Assembly: GCA_905479595.1 (NCBI GenBank)
Contig: CAJQND010000244.1
Coordinates: 1-30,040 of the forward strand
Origin: an uncultured Hyphomicrobiales bacterium
GTDB lineage: Bacteria; Pseudomonadota; Alphaproteobacteria; Rhizobiales; CAJQND01
Direction: 5' to 3'
Length of the DNA: 30,040 bases
Within the stretch, counting starts at the first letter, position 1. Each line of letters opens with the position of its first letter. This document shows positions 8,310 through 14,856 of the stretch, in pieces. The notes beneath the pieces are model-generated. The model was not told where the DNA came from and did no database searches. It saw only the letters and a program-made list of their open reading frames with translations. Position numbers and translations under genes: made by a program.

Positions 8310-9725
8310 ATGGGCAAGGTAACTGGATTTATCGAAATTCCCCGCCAGGACCGGATGTATAAACCGGCTGGCGACCGGGTGCGCCATTTCAGGGAATTCG
8401 TCATTCCTATGGAAGATCGCGATGTGGAGCGCCAGGCGGCGCGCTGCATGGATTGCGGTATTCCCTACTGCCACAATGGCTGCCCAGTGAACAATCAGAT
8501 CCCTGATTGGAATGATCTTGTCTACCAGCACGATTGGAAAGCAGCATCTCAAAACCTGCATTCCACCAACAATTTCCCTGAATTTACAGGAAGGGTGTGC
8601 CCGGCTCCTTGCGAGACGTCCTGCACGCTCAATCTTGATGATGTGCCGGTGACGATCAAAACAATTGAATGCGCAATTGTTGATAAAGCCTGGGAGCAGG
8701 GTTGGCTTGAACCAAAAGTAGCGGCGAAAAAAACCGGTAAAAAAATTGCCATTGCCGGGGCTGGCCCGGCTGGCCTTGCCGCTGCCCAACAGCTGGCGCG
8801 CACGGGCCATGACGTGCATGTTTTTGAAAAAAATGCCAAAGCCGGTGGCCTGCTGCGCTATGGCATTCCCGATTTTAAAATGGAAAAGCATCTCATCGAC
8901 CGGCGGGTGGAACAGATGGAAGCCGAAGGTGTGACGTTCCATTACAATGTCACCATCGGCGACACCATGAGCACTGCTGAGTTGGAAGCCAATCACGATG
9001 CAGTTCTACTCACCGGCGGGTCCGAACACCCGCGCGATTTGCCAGTTCCTGGCCGCGACCTGCAAGGCGTGCATTTCGCCATGGAATTTCTGCCTCAACA
9101 AAACCGGCGCGTTGCCGGAGAGCAAGTCACGCCTGAGCCGATCCTTGCAAATTCCAAGCATGTGATCGTTATTGGCGGCGGCGATACCGGTTCAGACTGC
9201 ATTGGCACGTCGTTCCGTCAAGGCGCTCTATCGGTTACTCAACTTGAAATCATGCCAGCCCCGCCTGAAAAGGAAGACAAGGAAATGGTTTGGCCAAACT
9301 GGCCTCTCATCATGCGGACTTCGTCTAGTCAGGCGGAAGGTGCTGATCGCGCGTTCTCCGTGCTGACACAATCCATCGAAGGCGAAGACGGTCAGGTCAC
9401 CCATATCAATTGCGTTGAGGTGGATGACAAGATGCAGCCGGTTGAAGGTAGCGAATTTGAACTCAAGGCCGATCTTGTGCTGTTGGCCATGGGGTTTGTG
9501 CACCCGCGCCATGAGGGAATGCTTGAAGATTTTGGTTTGGATCTGGACGGACGTGGCAATGTGGCCGCAGATACGCTGGCTTATAAAACCACCCGCGAAA
9601 ATGTGTTCAGCGCTGGTGATATGCGCCGTGGGCAGTCGCTGGTTGTCTGGGCAATCCGGGAAGGCCGTCAGGCGGCGCATGCCATCGACACCCACCTCAT
9701 GGGAAGTACGACCCTGCCCCGATAG
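8310..9725 (+). CDS. gltD: Glutamate synthase (NADPH) small (beta) subunit
   Basis: A 471-residue FAD/NADPH subunit of glutamate synthase, passing electrons from NADPH through FAD and 4Fe-4S clusters to the FMN of GltB. The N-terminal cysteine clusters are Cys46, 49, 54 and 58 (CMDCGIPYCHNGC) and Cys97, 101 and 105 (CPAPCETSC). The FAD Rossmann motif AGAGPAGLAAA is near 149-159, and the NADPH motif GGGDTG is at 289-294. A C-terminal FAD contact lies in FSAGDMRRGQSLVVWAI. The ATG has GAGGAGG 8-14 bases upstream, located inside the end of gltB, and the TGA of gltB is one base away, as expected for 1:1 subunit production. Homologous beta-subunit-like oxidoreductases exist, but the position directly after gltB settles the assignment. 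Confidence 0.98.
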   Translation: MGKVTGFIEIPRQDRMYKPAGDRVRHFREFVIPMEDRDVERQAARCMDCGIPYCHNGCPVNNQIPDWNDLVYQHDWKAASQNLHSTNNFPEFTGRVCPAPCETSCTLNLDDVPVTIKTIECAIVDKAWEQGWLEPKVAAKKTGKKIAIAGAGPAGLAAAQQLARTGHDVHVFEKNAKAGGLLRYGIPDFKMEKHLIDRRVEQMEAEGVTFHYNVTIGDTMSTAELEANHDAVLLTGGSEHPRDLPVPGRDLQGVHFAMEFLPQQNRRVAGEQVTPEPILANSKHVIVIGGGDTGSDCIGTSFRQGALSVTQLEIMPAPPEKEDKEMVWPNWPLIMRTSSSQAEGADRAFSVLTQSIEGEDGQVTHINCVEVDDKMQPVEGSEFELKADLVLLAMGFVHPRHEGMLEDFGLDLDGRGNVAADTLAYKTTRENVFSAGDMRRGQSLVVWAIREGRQAAHAIDTHLMGSTTLPR

Positions 9726-9745
9726 CAAGATGCAAGGAGCCGCAC

Positions 9746-10216
9746 ATGGCCGATAACCATACCTATGAAGCAGTTGTGGAATGGACCGGCAACAAAGGCG
9801 AAGGCACGTCGGGTTACCGGACCTACACACGCGATCACAATCTTCTCGTGGATGGCAAACCGGCAATTGCGGGGTCATCTGATCCAGCATTTCTTGGTGA
9901 TGCGTCCCGCCACAACCCCGAAGACCTGCTGGTTGCATCGATTTCGGCCTGTCACATGCTGTGGTATCTGCATTTGTGTTCTGTTGCCGAAATTATCGTC
10001 ACCGGGTACCGCGACAACGCCGTCGGGAATATGGCGATGAATAAAGATGGCAGCGGCCAGTTTTCATCGGTCACATTGCGTCCGCAGGTCGAAATCAGCG
10101 CAGGCGGAGATGCAGACCTTGCCATACGCTTGCATGCAGACGCCCATGAGAAATGCTTCATCGCAAGATCGGTGAATTTTCCGGTTCATCACGAACCGAC
10201 AATTACAGCAAACTAA
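9746..10216 (+). CDS. OsmC/Ohr family protein (putative peroxiredoxin-like thiol peroxidase)
   Basis: A 156-residue OsmC-like protein. Members reduce organic hydroperoxides with two redox cysteines. Here Cys69 lies in SACHMLWYLHLC and Cys137 in HEKCFIARSVNFPV, matching the two conserved positions, and a third cysteine, Cys78, follows the first in the same helix. HNPEDLLVASISACH is the typical family block. It resembles the OsmC-like rather than the strict Ohr subgroup, because the second motif is KCFIA and not CPYS. No signal peptide is seen, so it is cytosolic. It begins 20 bases after gltD with AAGGAG upstream of its ATG, so it is probably the third gene of the gltBD transcript. It ends 5 bases from the convergent DUF459 gene. 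Confidence 0.88.
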   Translation: MADNHTYEAVVEWTGNKGEGTSGYRTYTRDHNLLVDGKPAIAGSSDPAFLGDASRHNPEDLLVASISACHMLWYLHLCSVAEIIVTGYRDNAVGNMAMNKDGSGQFSSVTLRPQVEISAGGDADLAIRLHADAHEKCFIARSVNFPVHHEPTITAN

Positions 10217-10221
10217 ATGAG

Positions 10222-11511
10222 TTACTGCGTGCGCGGCCAGCTGGCATCGTCAACCCTGCCAGGTTGCGGAGCCACGACGAGGCCTTGAACAAAAACCTTG
10301 CCAGCCGGAGAATTTGGCCGAACGCTGGCTTTCAAGCTTTCAAAGGCCGGAGATAACTCTGAGGCAGTAGCAGCAACAACTTTCTTGCCGGTATCTTCAG
10401 GCGCAACCTGAGACGGTGCGGTAGAACTCGTTGCGACGGGCTTTTTCTCTGCTTGCGGCGGTGTGATGGTCAACGCTGACATTTCTTCTTCAATAGCGAA
10501 AAATGGCAACATACCCTTGGTCGCTTTCATTGTTTGCCCGCTTTGCGGTGCTTCAGCATTTTCCTCCAGCGGCAGCGCTGCAATCGCCGCCGGGCCAGTT
10601 TTTCCGGCATTCGCCAAATCTTGGTTCATCCGTTTCAACACCAGATTGGCAATTTTGTTGTTACCGCGCTTATAAAAATGCACCCCGTCTTTGGCGCGCA
10701 TTCGGCGCACTGCGCCGTCCACATCTGGTCCGCGCCAGGTGAATTGGCCTTTTTCATCGGAGAAAGCAGGCCTGATATCAATAAACCGCACCCCGGCAAG
10801 TTGGGCGCGCTTCTTTTGCAAATCGGAAATAAATTTGACGGACGTATCATAGGAAGGTTCGTTCATCGGCGGCATTCCAACCCAGTAGATGGCGATGCCT
10901 TTTTCTTTTAGTTGGCCGATAAACCGATCAATAACTGCAGAATACGCAGCCACCCACTCTTCGCTGCCAAACTTATATTTGCCTCCCGGCGCGCGAAATT
11001 CCTGGCGATCATTGGCACCAAGCATGACCACAGCAATATCTACAGGCTTTGCTTCCAGCAATTTTTGGATCGCGCCATTCCAGTCGTATTTGTCAGGTCG
11101 GGCGAAACCGGAAGATTCTTTGTATCGGCCATTGAAAACTAGTCGGTTGTCGCCAGCAGACATGCGCCCGAGACCTGCCCAAACGCCAGCGCCCAGAGAA
11201 TCTCCAAAAACGAAAACCTGATATTTATCTTTTTCGGTGCCAATATATGCCCCGCTGCCAGTTTTTGCGGGCACGACACCCGGAGTACCTGCGGGTTGAT
11301 CTCCCGACATCACCGCCGGAGAAGTAACGGTAGCAGGGGCCGGTTGAACGGTAGTCGTCGCAGGCTGGGCGGCAGGCGGAGCAGGTTGGGTGGCAGCCGG
11401 AGCAGGTTGCGCCGTAGCCGGGGCAGGCTGAGTCTGCGCCATTGCCGGAAGCACAACTTGCAGGGCCAACCCAAACGCCAGACCAAACATTGATAGAATT
11501 CGCATTTTCAT
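10222..11511 (-). CDS. Secreted SGNH/GDSL hydrolase, DUF459 family
   Basis: A 429-residue exported protein. A signal peptide (1-25, ending AMA before Gln26) is followed by a Pro/Ala/Gln/Thr-rich linker (about 27-62) and then an SGNH hydrolase domain. Block I is FVFGDSLGAG with nucleophile Ser105, the oxyanion motif is GAND (165-168), and the last block is DGVHF with Asp275 and His278. The C-terminal ~110 residues are low-complexity, rich in Ala, Pro, Glu and Lys, without a recognised domain. DUF459 proteins are common in Rhizobiales and are presumed periplasmic esterases acting on cell-wall or polysaccharide acyl groups; the substrate is unknown. It lies 31 bases downstream of a lytic transglycosylase on the same strand, supporting a role on peptidoglycan or a linked polymer. 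ATG at 11511 or at 11505 are both possible starts. Confidence 0.88.
   Translation of the reverse strand: MKMRILSMFGLAFGLALQVVLPAMAQTQPAPATAQPAPAATQPAPPAAQPATTTVQPAPATVTSPAVMSGDQPAGTPGVVPAKTGSGAYIGTEKDKYQVFVFGDSLGAGVWAGLGRMSAGDNRLVFNGRYKESSGFARPDKYDWNGAIQKLLEAKPVDIAVVMLGANDRQEFRAPGGKYKFGSEEWVAAYSAVIDRFIGQLKEKGIAIYWVGMPPMNEPSYDTSVKFISDLQKKRAQLAGVRFIDIRPAFSDEKGQFTWRGPDVDGAVRRMRAKDGVHFYKRGNNKIANLVLKRMNQDLANAGKTGPAAIAALPLEENAEAPQSGQTMKATKGMLPFFAIEEEMSALTITPPQAEKKPVATSSTAPSQVAPEDTGKKVVAATASELSPAFESLKASVRPNSPAGKVFVQGLVVAPQPGRVDDASWPRTQ
11336..11432 (-). repeat. Degenerate tandem repeat encoding the Pro/Ala/Gln linker
   Basis: Imperfect repeats of about 21-24 bases built on the theme gcaggttgggtggcagccg encode successive QPAP-type units (AQPAP, TQPAP, VQPAP) of the DUF459 protein linker. 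Such tracts often vary in copy number between strains. The repeat is in frame and does not disturb the reading frame. Confidence 0.6.
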
Positions 11512-11542
11512 CTGGCTACTCTACCACTAAATGCGCCAGGAA

Positions 11543-12790
11543 TCAGGCACCTTTGCGTAATTTATTCAAAAGTTCGACTGTCGGGTATCCATCCGCCTTC
11601 ACGCCGATCTTTTTTTGGTATTTACGCAGAGCCTTTTCGGTTTCTCTACCAACGCGGCCATCAATCTTGCCTTTGTAATATCCTTTGGCACGCAGCTGCT
11701 TTTGTATCGCGATGCGACCGGTTTGATTTAACGGGGTTCCAGAGCGTGGCCATTTACCAGCGACATCAAGTGCACCGGCAATCCTGTCTCCAAGCAGCGC
11801 CACCGCCAAAGCATAGGACGTGGAGTTATTATACCTCATGATGACCCGGAAGTTTTTATAAACCAGGAATGAGGGCCCCCTCTTTCCAGAAGGAGAAAAT
11901 AGCCAGCCACGCCGCTTCCGGTTCCTAAATTTTCCACCTCTGGCAGGTTTAACTCCAAGTTTGGCCCAGCTTGCTGTGCTTCGGCTTTTACCAAGACGTT
12001 TGCGGTTCACTTTCAAACGCGAAGGTGCAGTTACCTCGACGCCCCATGCCTGACCGGGTTTCCAGCCGGCTTTACGTAGGTAATTAGCGGTTGAAGCCAG
12101 AGCATCAGAAACCGAATTCCAGATATCCCGCTTGCCATCACCAGTCCAATCCACCGCATATGCACGATAGGTAGTTGGAATAAATTGAGTGTGCCCCATG
12201 GCACCGGCCCAAGAGCCGGTAAACTGGCGCACTGGAATATCGCCACGCTGCAAGATTTTCAACGCAGCAAACAACTGGCTGCGGCCGAACTTTTTGCGCT
12301 TGCCGGTATAGCCGAGCGTAGCAAGCGACCTGATGACATTCATGTCGCCTTTAAATTCGCCATAACGGCTTTCAATGCCCCAGATTGACAGCAGATACCG
12401 CTGGGGCACACCATACCGCTTCTCTAATTTGCGCAACAAACTGGCGTGGCGCTGTTGCTTTGCGCGGCCATTGGCAATCCGGGTATCGGACACCCGTTTG
12501 TCGAGATAAGCCCATACAGGGCTGCGAAATTCCGGTTGGTAACGGGCAGATTTAAGAACTTCAGGGTTTGGGCGCACACCACGAAACGCCCTGTTAAACA
12601 CAGATGTTTTAATGCCGCGTTTGCGCGCTTGCGCCCGCATGGTCGAGACATAACGGTCAAACGCATCCGCATGCGCCTGGCCACCGCCAACCCGCGGTTG
12701 CGCTGAAACTGCAAGCAATAAAGCCGCAAGGCCCGCCGCAAAAACGCAACATTTAATTCGTGAACTAAAGATCGCCAACAACTCCATCAT
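11543..12790 (-). CDS. MltB-type lytic murein transglycosylase with C-terminal peptidoglycan-binding domain
   Basis: A 415-residue exported enzyme that cleaves the MurNAc-GlcNAc bond of peptidoglycan, leaving 1,6-anhydroMurNAc ends. A hydrophobic signal segment spans about 13-30. The SLT_2/MltB domain spans about 42-345, with the catalytic glutamate Glu140 in SIWGIESRYGEF and the family block GAMGHTQFIPTTY (about 196-208). A PG_binding_1-like domain covers about 352-415 (QLRAKGYYKGKIDGRVG). No lipobox cysteine is evident, so it is probably soluble or signal-anchored in the periplasm. The start is one of two adjacent ATGs (12790 or 12787); the second is better spaced from GAGGG. It lies between galE (84 bases upstream) and DUF459 (31 bases downstream), forming an envelope gene group. 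Confidence 0.93.
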   Translation of the reverse strand: MMELLAIFSSRIKCCVFAAGLAALLLAVSAQPRVGGGQAHADAFDRYVSTMRAQARKRGIKTSVFNRAFRGVRPNPEVLKSARYQPEFRSPVWAYLDKRVSDTRIANGRAKQQRHASLLRKLEKRYGVPQRYLLSIWGIESRYGEFKGDMNVIRSLATLGYTGKRKKFGRSQLFAALKILQRGDIPVRQFTGSWAGAMGHTQFIPTTYRAYAVDWTGDGKRDIWNSVSDALASTANYLRKAGWKPGQAWGVEVTAPSRLKVNRKRLGKSRSTASWAKLGVKPARGGKFRNRKRRGWLFSPSGKRGPSFLVYKNFRVIMRYNNSTSYALAVALLGDRIAGALDVAGKWPRSGTPLNQTGRIAIQKQLRAKGYYKGKIDGRVGRETEKALRKYQKKIGVKADGYPTVELLNKLRKGA

Positions 12791-12874
12791 CAGCCCTCAT
12801 GTCTTGTGCATATCGAAACGAATCAATCTGTATCAAGTGCTATGATGCGATGTAGCAGAAATTATGGCCAATCT

Positions 12875-13867
12875 CTAACCGCGTGATGAAATTTCCGGCA
12901 GGGATTTCTCCCAGGCAAGCGCTGACGATACAATTTTGTCCAGATCATTGTGCTTGGGCTGCCAGCCGAGCGCCTCGCGGATTTTCTCTGCACCGGCCAC
13001 CAGAGATGGTGGATCACCAGCACGACGTGGCGCATCGCGCACATCAAGCCGCTTGCCTGCCGCCTGCTCGACAGCTGCAATGACCTCAAGCACCGAATAC
13101 CCCTGGCCATACCCGCAATTGAACACATTGCTTTCGCCGCCATTTTGCAAATAAGCCAGCGCATCAATATGGGCGGCGATAAGATCGCTCACATGGATGT
13201 AATCGCGCACACAGGTGCCATCAGGTGTGTCGTAGTCTTTGCCAAAAACCTGCATATGATCACGCGTACCAAGTGCCGCCTGAGAAGCGATCTTGATCAA
13301 GTGGGTTGCTTCTGGTCCCGATTGCCCTGAACGGCCCTTTGGATCAGCCCCCGCCACATTGAAGTAACGCAGCGCCACATAATTAAAATCATGGGCAGCG
13401 GCTGTGTCGCGCAGCATCCATTCAGTCATCAGTTTCGACGCCCCATAAGGCGAGATCGGAGCGAGATGGGCATCCTCATATGCCGGGCTTTCTTCGGGTA
13501 TGCCATATACAGCAGCCGTTGAAGAAAAAAGAAATGCGCCAATGCCCGACTTCACACAGGCAGCAATTAAAGCACGCGATTTCACCGTATTATTTTCATA
13601 GTAACTGAGCGGGTCTGAAACCGATTCCGGCACAATGATCGAGCCGGCGAAATGCACCACCGCATCGACGTTGTGGTCTTTGATTGTTTTGGCAATCAGC
13701 GCCTGATCCCCTACGTCTCCGATAATCAGGGGCACGCCATCCGGCACCAAAAAGCGATACCCAGTACTGAGATTATCAACAACGACAACGTCGCGGCCCG
13801 CATCGTGCAGGGCTAAAACCATGTGGCTACCGATATAGCCAGCACCGCCAGTAACAAGTACACTCAT
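12875..13867 (-). CDS. galE: UDP-glucose 4-epimerase
   Basis: A 330-residue extended-type SDR that interconverts UDP-glucose and UDP-galactose using tightly bound NAD+. The dinucleotide motif GGAGYIGSH is present (Gly7, Gly10, Gly13), as are catalytic SST at 115-117 and YxxxK with Tyr141 and Lys145 (SPYGASK). FNCGYGQGYSVLEV is the usual GalE block near the C-terminal half. Length is standard. It would supply UDP-galactose for exopolysaccharide or lipopolysaccharide, in keeping with the envelope genes after it. A 9-bp inverted repeat lies 20-48 bases upstream of its ATG. Closely related epimerases acting on N-acetyl sugars or pentoses cannot be wholly excluded without active-site modelling. 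Confidence 0.93.
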   Translation of the reverse strand: MSVLVTGGAGYIGSHMVLALHDAGRDVVVVDNLSTGYRFLVPDGVPLIIGDVGDQALIAKTIKDHNVDAVVHFAGSIIVPESVSDPLSYYENNTVKSRALIAACVKSGIGAFLFSSTAAVYGIPEESPAYEDAHLAPISPYGASKLMTEWMLRDTAAAHDFNYVALRYFNVAGADPKGRSGQSGPEATHLIKIASQAALGTRDHMQVFGKDYDTPDGTCVRDYIHVSDLIAAHIDALAYLQNGGESNVFNCGYGQGYSVLEVIAAVEQAAGKRLDVRDAPRRAGDPPSLVAGAEKIREALGWQPKHNDLDKIVSSALAWEKSLPEISSRG

Positions 13868-13887
13868 CGAACATACAAACCCTCAAA

Positions 13888-13915
13888 TTCAAGCCAATAA
13901 CCAATATGGCTTGAA
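13888..13915. promoter_or_regulatory. 9-bp inverted repeat between galE and the DMT gene
   Basis: TTCAAGCCA (13888-13896) and TGGCTTGAA (13907-13915) are perfect inverted copies separated by 10 bases. The centre-to-centre spacing of 19 bases is close to two helical turns. The element sits in the short region between the two divergent genes and could be an operator bound by a dimeric regulator, or a hairpin in the galE leader. Confidence 0.45.
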
Positions 13916-13953
13916 GACCTAACCCAATTTTCAACCATTTGGAAGTGACGCAA

Positions 13954-14856
13954 TTGACGCCTTGGACCCGGCAAAACCCGCTGGAAAAGCTGTCGTCGAA
14001 CGGACGCGCGATCGCGCTGATGGTTCTGTCCACGATACTTATCGCAGGCATGCATGTGCTCATCCGCGAAGTATCTGCCGATATGCCACCAATTCAAATC
14101 GCCTTTTTTCGGAACTTTTTTGGTGGCATCGTTTTCATTCCAATTATTGCCCGCAACGGCTTCGGTTTTCTGAAAACCAACCGTTTTCCGATGCATTGCA
14201 CTCGGGCGGTGGTCAACATGGCTGCCATGTTTGCATTCTTCACTGCCCTGTCCATCGCCCCTGTTGCACGGGTAACCGCCATCGGGTTTTCAGCACCGAT
14301 TTTTGCCGCCGTACTCAGCGCTTTGATTTTACACGAAAAGTTCCGGTTGCGCCGATGGACTGCGATAGTCTTGGGCTTTCTTGGCACTTTGGTTATTTTG
14401 CGGCCCGGCATTGTGCCGCTCGACCTTGGTTCACTGCTCGTGGTTTTCTCTGCTGCGATGTGGGGCATAACCTTGATCATTATAAAGATTCTATCGCGCA
14501 CTGAATCGAGCCTGACAATCACAGGATATATGACACTGCTATTAAGCATCCTCTCGGCAGGACCGGCGTATTACGTCTGGCAAACCCCAAGTATCGAAAG
14601 CCTCGGCTGGTTAGTGGCAATCGCCATTCTCGGCACGCTGGGGCAGATCACCATGACTGAATCCCTCAAAGGCGCTGAAACAACTGTTGTTATGCCGTTT
14701 GATTTTCTCAAGCTGATCTGGGTCGCAATGCTGGGCTACATGCTTTTTGCCGAAGTGCCCGACTTTTACACATGGCTGGGCGCGGGCATTGTATTTTCCT
14801 CCAGCTTCTATCTTGCGTACCGCGAAAGCCGGATGTCAGCTAGGGAAGAGCCTTGA
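13954..14856 (+). CDS. DMT superfamily permease (EamA family)
   Basis: An inner-membrane protein of about 300 residues with ten predicted hydrophobic helices and the internal duplication of two EamA domains (roughly 20-145 and 155-290). It resembles the S-adenosylmethionine-uptake/RhaT-like DMT proteins common in alphaproteobacteria. The substrate is unknown: a small metabolite, exported or imported. There is no ATG before the first helix. A TTG at 13939 lacks a ribosome binding site, while the TTG at 13954 has GGAAG (13941-13945) 8 bases upstream, so I prefer 13954. An ATG at 14020 would cut into the first helix. The last 17 bases overlap the convergent cytochrome gene. Confidence 0.85.
   Translation: MTPWTRQNPLEKLSSNGRAIALMVLSTILIAGMHVLIREVSADMPPIQIAFFRNFFGGIVFIPIIARNGFGFLKTNRFPMHCTRAVVNMAAMFAFFTALSIAPVARVTAIGFSAPIFAAVLSALILHEKFRLRRWTAIVLGFLGTLVILRPGIVPLDLGSLLVVFSAAMWGITLIIIKILSRTESSLTITGYMTLLLSILSAGPAYYVWQTPSIESLGWLVAIAILGTLGQITMTESLKGAETTVVMPFDFLKLIWVAMLGYMLFAEVPDFYTWLGAGIVFSSSFYLAYRESRMSAREEP

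Noticed and set aside
8223..9938. Minus-strand frames of about 236-257 codons opposite gltD and osmC
   Set aside because: They span the boundaries of three confirmed plus-strand genes in antisense and show no family motifs.
10182..10198. Hairpin CGGTTC-ATCAC-GAACCG at the end of the OsmC-like gene
   Set aside because: A 6-bp stem inside coding sequence with no T-run after it on the plus strand; too weak to call a terminator for the convergent pair.
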